From assembly GCA_947258975.1 (NCBI GenBank), contig CAMYKK010000003.1:212503-276502 (forward strand): DNA of 64,000 bases, read 5' to 3'. The notes beneath the pieces are model-generated. The model worked only from the letters and a program-made list of their open reading frames with translations. It was not told the origin of the DNA and did no database searches. This DNA is from an uncultured Gammaproteobacteria bacterium (GTDB lineage Bacteria > Pseudomonadota > Gammaproteobacteria > Arenicellales > JAANXG01). Shown piece after piece: positions 45,233 through 54,039 of this stretch; positions within the stretch are counted from its first letter, which is position 1; every line of letters starts with the position of its first letter. The position numbers and the translations under genes are program-made.

Positions 45233-46324
45233 ATGATGGAAGTGGTCAGCGACACGGTTGCGACTAAGTTCTGGCATGTCCTCGATGATGGGCGGGTGCA
45301 GTGCGATCTATGTCCTCGTTATTGCCATCTTCGCGAAGGACAACGCGGCTTGTGTTTCGTTCGCATGCGTCAGGGTGACCAGATTGTCCTTACTACCTAC
45401 GGGCGTTCCAGCGGATTCTGTGTGGATCCTATCGAGAAGAAGCCCCTCAACCACTTTTTTCCGGGAACCAGCGTCCTGTCTTTTGGCACCGCAGGTTGTA
45501 ATTTAGCCTGTAAATTCTGTCAAAACTGGGATATCAGCAAATCCCGTCAGACCGATACCCTGGCAGACAGCGCCACCCCGCAACGTGTCGCCGAGGTTGC
45601 CAAACAGTTGGATTGCCGTAGCGTTGCGTTCACCTACAACGATCCGGTGATCTTCCACGAGTACGCGGTCGACATCGCACGAGCCTGCCACGAGCAAGAC
45701 GTCAAGACAGTCGCCGTCACCGCTGGTTATGTGTGCCCCGACCCGCGCGAGGAGTTCTACCGGCATATGGATGCCGCGGATGTGGACCTAAAAGCTTTCA
45801 CCGAAAGGTTCTATAGGAAGGTCTGTGGCGGCGAGTTGAAGCCGGTTCTGGAGACATTGGAGTACCTCAAACACGAGACCAATGTATGGTTCGAGCTGAC
45901 CACCTTATTGATCCCCGGCGAGAACGATTCAGAACGGGAGATCGACGAAATGACACAGTGGGTGGTAGACCGCTTGGGGCCGGATGTGCCGATGCACTTT
46001 ACCGCGTTTCATCCGGACTGGAAGATGCGAGACAAGCCACCGACGCCGCCGAAGACACTAATGACCGCGCGGCAGATCGCGCTTAGAAACGGCGTCCGCT
46101 ACGCGTATACCGGAAATGTGCACGACGAGGCGGGAGGCAGCACCTACTGCCACCAATGCGGCGCAAAACTGATCGGTCGTGACTGGTATGAGCTACGCGG
46201 CTGGAATCTCGACGCGAGTGGTCGCTGCCGGGCCTGCGGGACCCGGTGTGCCGGCGCGTTTGAAGGCTCGCCGGGCACATGGGGCCGGCGCCGCCTGCCG
46301 GTGCGTATGAGTGCCGGCGGGTGA
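45233..46324 (+). CDS. AmmeMemoRadiSam system radical SAM enzyme
   Basis: A 363-residue radical SAM protein. The 4Fe-4S/SAM motif is GCNLACKFC (Cys89, Cys93, Cys96). An N-terminal Cys set (Cys24, Cys27, Cys31, Cys41 in CDLCPRYC...GLC) resembles the zinc or cluster site of PflA-related activases. A C-terminal zinc-ribbon-like CxxC pair (YCHQCG and CRACG) ends the protein. PflA-like relatives activate glycyl radical enzymes, but no such enzyme is in this window. It is divergent from the fused B-A protein; shared promoter control is likely. Confidence 0.93.
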   Translation: MMEVVSDTVATKFWHVLDDGRVQCDLCPRYCHLREGQRGLCFVRMRQGDQIVLTTYGRSSGFCVDPIEKKPLNHFFPGTSVLSFGTAGCNLACKFCQNWDISKSRQTDTLADSATPQRVAEVAKQLDCRSVAFTYNDPVIFHEYAVDIARACHEQDVKTVAVTAGYVCPDPREEFYRHMDAADVDLKAFTERFYRKVCGGELKPVLETLEYLKHETNVWFELTTLLIPGENDSEREIDEMTQWVVDRLGPDVPMHFTAFHPDWKMRDKPPTPPKTLMTARQIALRNGVRYAYTGNVHDEAGGSTYCHQCGAKLIGRDWYELRGWNLDASGRCRACGTRCAGAFEGSPGTWGRRRLPVRMSAGG

Positions 46325-46560
46325 TGGTGCTTGACGACTGGCGATGACCAATGACCGGGCTGTGACTGTCCGCGCTTGCTGATGTCTGAGGCCGCGTATC
46401 GAGCATTGTCGCCGCACGCCCATGTGTGCTTGGCACGCCTGATTCCCCGGGCCACTCGTTTCACGATCGGTTGCCAGGGGCATGGCCGCGCGGACGCTGG
46501 AAAACTCGTCCTACCGGGTTGAAAACAGACACGAAATTCGATGGCTAGAGGAGAAAATTG

Positions 46561-46962
46561 ATGACAGATTCAACATATGGGTTCAGTGTGCAGGTTGCGG
46601 GCGACTTTAACGATGTCGTGTCCCGTGTCAGCGACGAATTGGCGAAGGAGGGTTTTGGCGTGTTAACCGAGATCGATGTCCAAGCCACGTTAAAAAAGAA
46701 GCTGGGCATCGACAAAGACCCTTATGTGATCCTCGGCGCCTGCAATCCAAGCCTCGCCAATCAGGCGCTTGACGCGGATCCCGATATCGGTCTGTTATTG
46801 CCGTGTAACGTGGTGGTGCGCAAGGATAACGGCGGCATCAATGTCGCGTTCATGAACCCGGAGGTGGTATTGGGCATCGTGCAGCGCGAGGAGTTGGCTG
46901 AACTTGGCAAAGAAGTTCGTGTACGCTTGCAGCGCGTGCGTGATGCCTTGGGTTCGATGTAG
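46561..46962 (+). CDS. DUF302-family protein
   Basis: A 133-residue cytosolic protein of the DUF302 family. Typical features are VSDELAKEGFGVLTEIDVQATLKKKL, VILGACNPSLANQALDADPDIGLLLPCNVVV, and a single conserved Cys in each of GACNP and LPCNV. The structure of the family is a small alpha-beta dimer and the function is unknown; members often lie near sulfur-oxidation or respiratory genes. I use ATG 46561 behind GAGGAG; the TTG just before it is less likely. Confidence 0.85.
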   Translation: MTDSTYGFSVQVAGDFNDVVSRVSDELAKEGFGVLTEIDVQATLKKKLGIDKDPYVILGACNPSLANQALDADPDIGLLLPCNVVVRKDNGGINVAFMNPEVVLGIVQREELAELGKEVRVRLQRVRDALGSM

Positions 46963-47049
46963 GTCCGCTCCATCGGTGTTCTCCGGCCTCAAAAAAACCT
47001 CGGACCGTGTGACTCCAGTGGATGGAGTTAGAGCTGCCGGCAGGCAGCT

Positions 47050-47904
47050 ATGACGGGTTTTGAAGAGTTCGTACTGGAACGTGAAGGACTGATTCGAGTC
47101 GCATTTTTCCTGGGTGTCTTCGCGGTGATGGCATGGTGGGAGGTCATCGCGCCACGGCGTCCGCTGTTGGTGTCCAAGTTGCGACGCTGGCTCAGCAACA
47201 TCGGTATCGTGGCCTTGAATACTGTCTTGTTGCGATTGATATTCCCGGCGGCGGGGCTCGGGGCGACGCTGTTCGCGGCTGAACGTGGTTGGGGCGTGCT
47301 GAATTACGTATCGTTCCCCGGCGCGCTCGAGGTGCTGATATCGATCCTCGTGTTAGATCTCGCGATTTATCTCCAGCACGTGATGTTTCATGCGTTGCCG
47401 GCATTTTGGCGTCTCCACCGGGTACATCATGCGGACCTCGATTTCGATGTCACGACCGGCGCCCGTTTTCATCCCGTCGAGATATTGTTGTCAATGTGCA
47501 TCAAATTTGCGGTGATCTTTGCCCTCGGTCCGCCTCTGCTCGGAGTGCTGATCTTCGAAGTGCTCCTCAACGCCACCGCTATGTTCAACCACTCTAATGT
47601 GAATATGCCGGACACCGTGGATGCCAAACTGCGTTGGCTGGTGGTGACGCCGGACATGCATCGCGTGCATCACTCGGTGCGGCGTCATGAGACGAATAGC
47701 AACTTCGGGTTCAACCTGCCGTGGTGGGATCGCTTGTTCGGCACGTATCGGGCACAACCGGAGGACGGTCACTCCGCAATGAATATCGGCATCGACACGT
47801 TTCGTGACACCAGCGTTTGTGTTGATTTACCACGCATGCTGTGGATTCCTTTCCGGCGTGACACCGGTGCGTATCCGATCGGGCGCCGGCCCGATTCCCC
47901 TTGA
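47050..47904 (+). CDS. Sterol desaturase/fatty acid hydroxylase family membrane protein
   Basis: A 284-residue di-iron membrane oxygenase. About four to five hydrophobic segments bracket the His boxes HVMFH, HRVHH, a second HRVHH, and HETN near the C-terminus, which bind two irons. Family members hydroxylate or desaturate sterols, carotenoids or fatty acids. In bacteria without sterols the substrate is likely a lipid, hopanoid or quinone-related compound. The DNA after it up to 48057 is non-coding. Oxygen is needed, which fits an organism that can respire aerobically. Confidence 0.88.
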   Translation: MTGFEEFVLEREGLIRVAFFLGVFAVMAWWEVIAPRRPLLVSKLRRWLSNIGIVALNTVLLRLIFPAAGLGATLFAAERGWGVLNYVSFPGALEVLISILVLDLAIYLQHVMFHALPAFWRLHRVHHADLDFDVTTGARFHPVEILLSMCIKFAVIFALGPPLLGVLIFEVLLNATAMFNHSNVNMPDTVDAKLRWLVVTPDMHRVHHSVRRHETNSNFGFNLPWWDRLFGTYRAQPEDGHSAMNIGIDTFRDTSVCVDLPRMLWIPFRRDTGAYPIGRRPDSP

Positions 47905-48057
47905 TGGGCGGAGAATCCCGGTGGACTACGGCGCCACCGCCGTTGCCGGCGATGGTCCCAGAAATTCTACCTCCCTTCAGCCGTGTTCAACTCCTGTAGT
48001 TATTGCATAGAGCCGTTCAGACGCCTCCCACTCTCGAGGTCCCTCCCGGTATGCGCG

Positions 48058-48687
48058 TCAGGCCGGGACGTCCGGGTTCAGGCTGTAGGTACCGGTGATA
48101 CTGGTCTGGTCCAACACATGACCTGCAATGGCGTTTAGGACGTCGCCGCCGCTGAAATCACCATCCACCGGGCACCGATCTAGATCCAGCGCGTACACCG
48201 TAAACACATAGCGATGCCTCATGGCGTCATTCCATGGTGGGCACGGTCCGTCATAGCCGCGGTACTTTCCCGACATATCGGCGTCCTCGGCGAACCAATG
48301 GGTGTAGTCGTTCAGACCGCGGCGCGCGCCGCCGGGTCCGGGTCCCTGGTCCTTACCGCGGGTGGTTACACCGTCGGAATCCGCGCCGGCATCGATCTCA
48401 GTCACCGTCGCCGGGATGTCAACCAGCACCCAGTGGTAGAAATCGGTGCGCGGGAGATCCGCCGGCACTACGCGGCCCTCCTGGTTGACGTCATCGGGTG
48501 TACTCGGCACATCCGGGTCGACGCAGATCAAGGCGAAGGACCTTGTGCCCGCGGGCGCCCCACGCCAACTTAGCTGTGGATTGCGATTCTGCGCCAGCCC
48601 CACATGCGATTCGGGGTCCGGCAAACAAAACGCAAATGCGCTTGGAATGGACCCACCATTAGAAAAACTTTCACTGCCCAGTTGCAT
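48058..48687 (-). CDS. PEBP (YbhB/YbcL) family protein
   Basis: A 209-residue phosphatidylethanolamine-binding-protein family member, cytoplasmic because no signal peptide is seen. NPQLSWRGAPAGTRSFALICVDPDVP gives the first conserved ligand-pocket motif and FYHWVLVDIPA the second. The central stretch SGKYRGYDGPCPPWND and YVFTVYALD completes the pocket. Bacterial PEBP proteins are of unknown function; the eukaryotic relative inhibits Raf kinase. It lies alone before the MscS gene, with a 70-base gap. Confidence 0.9.
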   Translation of the reverse strand: MQLGSESFSNGGSIPSAFAFCLPDPESHVGLAQNRNPQLSWRGAPAGTRSFALICVDPDVPSTPDDVNQEGRVVPADLPRTDFYHWVLVDIPATVTEIDAGADSDGVTTRGKDQGPGPGGARRGLNDYTHWFAEDADMSGKYRGYDGPCPPWNDAMRHRYVFTVYALDLDRCPVDGDFSGGDVLNAIAGHVLDQTSITGTYSLNPDVPA

Positions 48688-48764
48688 GGTTGCCTCCGGT
48701 GATATTTGTTGGCGTTATGAATGCGGGCATATGACGACCGCTTGCTCGACGATCTAGTTCCCGG

Positions 48765-51308
48765 TCAGTCTTTGGTTTCACGTTTGTCGTCACCGGCTGG
48801 GGCTCCGCCCTGGTTGGCGCCATGGATGCGGGTAATCTTGGTGGTCTCGCCGGAAGATGACGTAAGCCGGCCGGAATCGTGAACGCCCGCTTCGCTTGTC
48901 AAGTCGCGAATGTGAATGTCGCGCTGCGGAAACGGAATCTCGATGCCGGCCTCGTCAAACGCTTTCTTAATGGCGAACCGTAAGTCACTGGCGGTGCGCA
49001 GGCGGCGGTCGATATCGCGAATGTAGAATCGCAGCTCGAAGTCCAGGGAGCTGTTGCCAAATTCCGTAAATATGACTTGCGGAGCCGGCCGGCTAAGGAC
49101 TTCGGAATTTTCATTGACACAGTTTAGCAACACATCACGAACGCGCTCGGGTTCGGAACCATAGGATACTCCAACTGGAATGATTACGCGCCCCACCTTG
49201 CTCTTGTGCATCCAATTAACGACTTCCGATGTTACAAGATTGCTGTTGGGCACGATTAGAGACGCATTGTCGAAGGTTTGTATCTCGGTGGAGATCACGT
49301 TGATCCGCTTGACATACCCCTCGTTGCTTCCAAGCACAATCCAGTCGCCGGCCTTGATGGGGCGCTGAATTAGTAAGATGAGCCCTGAGACGAAGTTATT
49401 GACCGTGTGCTGCAGGCCGAAACCGATACCGACGGACAGGGCGCCGAAAATGATTGCCAACTGACTGAGGTTGAGGCCGAGCACCGAGAATGTGATCAGT
49501 ACGGCAAAGACGATTCCCACATATCCGACGCCGGAAGTCAGGGCATCACGCACTCCGATGTCGAGACTGGTCTGCACCAGAATGCGACTGGACAGTAAGC
49601 GCTGGAGCAAGCGGATACCGATAGCCAGGGTAACGAAGACGGAAATTGCTATAGCAATGTTGAGTAAGGAAAACTCAAAACTACCGATCTCGATACCATC
49701 GGCGAGAGCCAAGAATATTGGCTTCACTTCCGTCCACGGTATGCCCCATAGCAATAGGATCACCATGGACATTGCCAGAAACAACAGCACGTCGGCCAGC
49801 AAGACGATCCAGAACACCAGCCGTGCGCCTCCGGCATCGCCGACGCCCAGACGTTGGCGCACCCACGCGCCCACGGCATTCGCTTTGGAGGTTGCCAATC
49901 TCGTGCCCGTAGCAACCAGGCCGTGCATCAACCAGGCAACGCCAAGCAGCGCCAGAGTCCAGACGATCCGTTTGGATACGAACAGGCCAAAATTGAGATA
50001 GCCGAGGGCGCCCGCGATAATGCTGACGATGAGCCCCACGCGGGCCAGATTTAACAGCAATCGATAGCCCGCCGGTGGTGGGCGGGTAGAGGGCGGGTCA
50101 GCGTCGGCCTCTACGAATCGCCAGTTGATTGGACGCAGCACGTTGAGCAACAGCGTGCCGAGAACGAGTAACGCGGTCATGCCCACAACACCCGATAATT
50201 CGGCGGGCGCTTGTGTTTCCGTCAACCAGGTAGCGAGCAGTGGTTCGACCATGGCCACACCGCTCATCGCCATAAGCAAATGAATGAAGAAAGCAGTGCC
50301 GGCAAATAACCATAGGGCGTAGTCGAGCTTTACCGCGGCTTGGTCGGTGAACGTCGTCAAACGCCAATTTGGGGCACGCGGCGCGAGTGTGACCGCGGAT
50401 AAACCAGTGATCATCACAAATTGCAGAGCGGCTACGGTGACCCTGTTTACGAACAACCGCGATTCTTGTGCAAGGTTCGAAAAATATAGCGTTACAAATG
50501 TGAGCAATAAGACCGCGACCACAGGGAGCACTACGCGGGCGGCGCATTCAACCAGGGCAGCGGCCAACTGGTCGTGTAGTGCGGGGCCCTGGAAATTCGC
50601 GTCGCGACCGTATCGTCGTAACAGCCAATAGCGGGTGACCCGCCAAGCCGAGATGATGGCAAGGCTGGCCACCAGCAGTAGCATGACACGTGTGCCCCGT
50701 TCCTCGACTAAATCCTCCTGTGACCACCATTCGGCGCCCGCGCGCCCCAACTTCTGAAGACGCTCTGGAAGTTGTTGTGCTGCGTCGACAAGAATTCCCG
50801 GCGAAAACGGCGAACGCGAACGCTGGCTGAGAACACGGGACAGGGTGCCGATCTCGACATCGGCGATTTGCCCAAGCAGGCCGGTGGCGCGCGCGAAAAC
50901 AACATTGCTTTGTTTTACCTGGCCGTCGTAACGGACAATGCGCTGCGTGATTGCGCTGCGTTTCGCGGCGATGGCGGCGGTTTCCGGCGGTTCGCCTTCT
51001 TCCGGAGGGAGTCCCAGGGCATCGAGCAGCTTGCTGTGTCTGGCAACTTCCTTCTCCGCCCGTTCTCGGGCCTTCTGTGCAGACTCCTGCACCACCGTGA
51101 TGTTTTCGAGCAACGGCCTGATTTCCCGCTTGCCGATGCGCGGAAGTTTTAGCGCACGCTCGGTGAACTCCAAGGTGCTGTTCCACCTTACGAGCAAGTC
51201 TTCGAACGGAGTCTCCGGAACATCCCCTTGTGCGGCCCAGACCGAGAGCGACAACGGCATCAAGGCGCCAAGGAGGCATGACAACACTATTTTCGCTAGT
51301 GGCTGCAT
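48765..51308 (-). CDS. Large MscS-family mechanosensitive channel with DUF3772-like periplasmic region
   Basis: A protein of about 847 residues, related to MscK/MscM-type large MscS channels. A signal peptide is followed by a long periplasmic coiled region (about 30-195), then about eleven membrane helices. The MscS core is marked by the pore helix ALSVGIGFGLQHTVNNFVSGLI and the beta domain IKAGDWIVLGSNEGYVKRI. The channel releases solutes on osmotic downshock. I start at ATG 51308; a TTG at 51320 is in frame but less likely. It is divergent from the cNMP-binding protein. Confidence 0.92.
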   Translation of the reverse strand: MQPLAKIVLSCLLGALMPLSLSVWAAQGDVPETPFEDLLVRWNSTLEFTERALKLPRIGKREIRPLLENITVVQESAQKARERAEKEVARHSKLLDALGLPPEEGEPPETAAIAAKRSAITQRIVRYDGQVKQSNVVFARATGLLGQIADVEIGTLSRVLSQRSRSPFSPGILVDAAQQLPERLQKLGRAGAEWWSQEDLVEERGTRVMLLLVASLAIISAWRVTRYWLLRRYGRDANFQGPALHDQLAAALVECAARVVLPVVAVLLLTFVTLYFSNLAQESRLFVNRVTVAALQFVMITGLSAVTLAPRAPNWRLTTFTDQAAVKLDYALWLFAGTAFFIHLLMAMSGVAMVEPLLATWLTETQAPAELSGVVGMTALLVLGTLLLNVLRPINWRFVEADADPPSTRPPPAGYRLLLNLARVGLIVSIIAGALGYLNFGLFVSKRIVWTLALLGVAWLMHGLVATGTRLATSKANAVGAWVRQRLGVGDAGGARLVFWIVLLADVLLFLAMSMVILLLWGIPWTEVKPIFLALADGIEIGSFEFSLLNIAIAISVFVTLAIGIRLLQRLLSSRILVQTSLDIGVRDALTSGVGYVGIVFAVLITFSVLGLNLSQLAIIFGALSVGIGFGLQHTVNNFVSGLILLIQRPIKAGDWIVLGSNEGYVKRINVISTEIQTFDNASLIVPNSNLVTSEVVNWMHKSKVGRVIIPVGVSYGSEPERVRDVLLNCVNENSEVLSRPAPQVIFTEFGNSSLDFELRFYIRDIDRRLRTASDLRFAIKKAFDEAGIEIPFPQRDIHIRDLTSEAGVHDSGRLTSSSGETTKITRIHGANQGGAPAGDDKRETKD

Positions 51309-51457
51309 TTCGACTGGCAATCGGCTGGATCTGGGGTGTCAGCGACGATATGAATATTGTAACCTGTGAACAGGGTGTGAGTTGGGGAAAAGGTTGATCT
51401 GGACGGTATGCCATGTCAACCTTTACCTATGGTTGTTTGTCATCGGAGAGAGGCCTC

Positions 51458-51922
51458 GTGACGCTGACCGCCGAAGCCAGGGTGCTCGGAAACATTCCGT
51501 TGTTCGCGAAGTTACCGCCGGCCAAGCTGAAGCTGCTGGCATTTACCAGTGAGGCCGTCACGTTTATTGACGGCGAGGAGTTATTTCATGCGGGGGATCA
51601 GTCAGACTGCGCGTATGTCGTGATCGATGGAGAAGTGGAGGTGTTCACCCACTCCGACGCAGACAAAGCCAGTTTTTTGCTCGGGAAAAACGAACTGATT
51701 GGCGAAATGGGCATCCTCAACAACGCGCCGCGATCGGCGACAATCCGTGCAAAGGGCAAAGTGCGCGTACTTCGCTTGACTAGCGACACCTTGTTGAAGC
51801 TGCTTTCTGAGAACGCAGAGATTGCACTGGATGTCATGCGGCTGTTGAGTGACCGGTTGGCCAACACATTACACAAATACGAAGAATCACAAGCCAAATT
51901 GAAACAATTCGAAGACCGGTAG
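51458..51922 (+). CDS. Stand-alone cyclic-nucleotide-binding domain protein
   Basis: A protein of about 154 residues consisting of one CRP-type cNMP-binding domain without the DNA-binding helix-turn-helix. The phosphate-binding cassette IGEMGILNNAPRSATIRA has the conserved Glu and Arg for cAMP or cGMP. A C-terminal coiled helix (DRLANTLHKYEESQAKLKQFEDR) could mediate dimerisation. I prefer GTG 51458 behind GGAGAGAGG over ATG 51413. Only an HD-domain gene separates it from a class III cyclase, suggesting that it reads that enzyme's product. Confidence 0.85.
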   Translation: MTLTAEARVLGNIPLFAKLPPAKLKLLAFTSEAVTFIDGEELFHAGDQSDCAYVVIDGEVEVFTHSDADKASFLLGKNELIGEMGILNNAPRSATIRAKGKVRVLRLTSDTLLKLLSENAEIALDVMRLLSDRLANTLHKYEESQAKLKQFEDR

Positions 51923-52027
51923 GATAAAGCAGCAGACTTTGGGTGGCATGGTAACCAAAGGATAGTCCGGCGTTCGTGGACCTCGACGGTGGTTGTGACG
52001 GGTTGGTGTAAGAGGTAGGACGAGATT

Positions 52028-52657
52028 ATGCAGCAGCGCTTCAATGCCTTATGGGAACGGTGTGTGCCGGCCCCCTTGGCGCGGCCCGCCGAGTATGTGT
52101 ATCGCGAGCTGGAGGAACAATACTCCCATCCCAATCGCCATTATCACGACCTCCGGCATATCGGAGCGTGTTTAAAGCACTTCGACGCTGTCAGCGGTCG
52201 GCTCACGGAGCCGGATGCAGTGGAAATGGCGCTGTGGTTTCACGATGCGATTTATGAACCCGGGGCCGATGATAACGAGCGGCGCAGCGCCAAGCTGTTC
52301 CTCGGATGCGCAGTGGGCGACGCCGACGGCGGGTTTCTGGAAGTGGTGCATAATCTGGTGTTGATGACGGAGCATCCCAGTGAGCCGCAGAGTGTGGACG
52401 AACAATTCACCGTGGATATCGATCTGGCGAGCTTCGGATTGCCATGGGAGGCGTTCATTCGGCTCGGCAAGTTAGTGCGAAATGAATTCCCGCATTTATC
52501 GGACCGCGAATTTAAAAGCGAGCAACTCCAATTCTTCGAGAAACTCGCCAACCAACCCCAATTCTATTTCACGGATTTCTTTCGTTCCCGCTATGAGGAC
52601 GCGGCACAGGCTAACCTGCGGCGGAGAATCGCCCAACTGCGGCACGGCACCGCGTAA
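52028..52657 (+). CDS. HD-domain metal-dependent phosphohydrolase-like protein (COG4339 type)
   Basis: A 209-residue protein with an HD-type metal site (RHYHDLRHIG with His, and ALWFHDAIYEPG with His-Asp). It resembles the predicted metal-dependent HD phosphohydrolases of COG4339, whose substrates are unknown. No regulatory domain is attached. It lies between the cNMP-binding protein and the convergent nucleotidyl cyclase, so a role in cyclic nucleotide turnover is conceivable but not shown. Its stop lies only 15 bases from the cyclase stop. Confidence 0.82.
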   Translation: MQQRFNALWERCVPAPLARPAEYVYRELEEQYSHPNRHYHDLRHIGACLKHFDAVSGRLTEPDAVEMALWFHDAIYEPGADDNERRSAKLFLGCAVGDADGGFLEVVHNLVLMTEHPSEPQSVDEQFTVDIDLASFGLPWEAFIRLGKLVRNEFPHLSDREFKSEQLQFFEKLANQPQFYFTDFFRSRYEDAAQANLRRRIAQLRHGTA

Positions 52658-52672
52658 CCGCGATATTGCATA

Positions 52673-53890
52673 TTAGGTATCGCCGGAAATCTCGGCGTCA
52701 ACGTTATAGATCGTGGTATCGGCTTTTCTGCCGCGTACTTTGACTGCGCCGATTCGCTGGAACGAAAAATCATCAGGACCGGCAAGCCGGTATGTACTTT
52801 CTGACACTAAAATCTGGGTGCCATACTGTTTGTTGAGTTGTTCCAATCTCGCCGCCAGGTTCACATCGTCTCCCAACACGGTATAGCTCAATCGATCGCT
52901 GGTGCCGACCAGTCCACCTACTACGACCCCTGTATTCACACCGATTCTGGAGCGGAAGCGCAATCCGTCGCCGAAGGTTCGGCTGGCTAATATTTTCTGA
53001 ATAGCTATCGCGGCGCGCACCGCATTGGCGGCATGGTCGTCGTCGGCTTTTGGCAGGTTGAAACTAGCCAGAATCGCATCTCCTTGAAACTGATTAATGA
53101 CGCCTCCGAAGTGCTCGATGGGTTCCGCAACGGCGATGCAGAATTCATTCAGAGTAGTTATCAACTCCGTTGGCGACATGCTCTCGCACAGAGCTGTAAA
53201 TTTTTCAACATCGGCAAACAATACGGTTGTCTGCCGGACCTCGCCCTCCCCGGCAATCATTTCATGATCTGATGATTTCAACTGTTGGGCGACTTCAGTA
53301 GGGACGAAACGTGATAGATCGCGGGCGGCGGTGCTGTCAACTACAGATTGCACCAGTAAACCGCGAGCGCGATGCAAGGCGATGGCCAGGATCGTGGTAA
53401 CCATTAAGATCGAAATTACTTTACCGGCAGTAGCCACAAATCTGGCCTCAAACCGCAGCGCGCGCAGAGCAATGAATATGAACACATACAATAAGGTGGG
53501 CGCCTTGAGATAAAATGAGGGCGGCTGATCGTATTGAATGTGGAAAGTCCATATCAAGCCGAAGAGCAGCGTAATGTCCGCGACTACTGAAACATAGAGC
53601 AGCCAGTCCGGCAACTTTCTGTTGTGCGCCAGTATCAGCCTGATCAGAGTAAACAGAAGATAAGCGCTCAGCGCCCATGGAACCGGCGCAAATTCCGCGT
53701 CTTCACCGAAGGTTTTGGGGGCCAAGGTGTACAATACGGAGAACACGATGACCACGCCGAGTTGAATCCAGCCGATCAGCACTTCGCTGGAGTCCTGCTG
53801 AATGCGAATGGCTTCACGTAAGCGGGGTGGCATCTTATGGCGGTACGCGCGAAGCGTGGCGGGAAGAAATGCGTATATTTTCGCTAACAT
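52673..53890 (-). CDS. Membrane-bound class III adenylate/guanylate cyclase
   Basis: A 405-residue cyclase. The N-terminal half holds about six membrane helices (roughly 35-175) in place of a sensor domain; a linker leads to a class III cyclase domain (about 215-400). Metal-binding Asp residues are in VLFADVEKFTALCE and QGDAILASF, and the transition-state Asn-Arg pair in DDVNLAARLE. The purine-specifying Lys of classical adenylyl cyclases is Gln here (INQFQGD), while the partner Asp is kept, so cAMP is likely but not certain. It is divergent from the glycosyltransferase locus. Confidence 0.9.
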   Translation of the reverse strand: MLAKIYAFLPATLRAYRHKMPPRLREAIRIQQDSSEVLIGWIQLGVVIVFSVLYTLAPKTFGEDAEFAPVPWALSAYLLFTLIRLILAHNRKLPDWLLYVSVVADITLLFGLIWTFHIQYDQPPSFYLKAPTLLYVFIFIALRALRFEARFVATAGKVISILMVTTILAIALHRARGLLVQSVVDSTAARDLSRFVPTEVAQQLKSSDHEMIAGEGEVRQTTVLFADVEKFTALCESMSPTELITTLNEFCIAVAEPIEHFGGVINQFQGDAILASFNLPKADDDHAANAVRAAIAIQKILASRTFGDGLRFRSRIGVNTGVVVGGLVGTSDRLSYTVLGDDVNLAARLEQLNKQYGTQILVSESTYRLAGPDDFSFQRIGAVKVRGRKADTTIYNVDAEISGDT

Positions 53891-54039
53891 ACCGGGTTTC
53901 CTGTATCGATTGCAGACAGCGGAATGCTCATAATCATGTTAATAGACCGTTCCAGGCAAGCAAAGTGCTTGGAATTGGTGCGCCGGATACCTCGGCAATG
54001 TAAGATGTCATTAGTGATTCGCCGCAGCGGGAGATCAAG

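Noticed and set aside
50548-51414. A 288-codon minus-strand frame in the MscS region
   Set aside because: Out-of-frame shadow of the channel gene; the MscS frame carries the pore motif and signal peptide.
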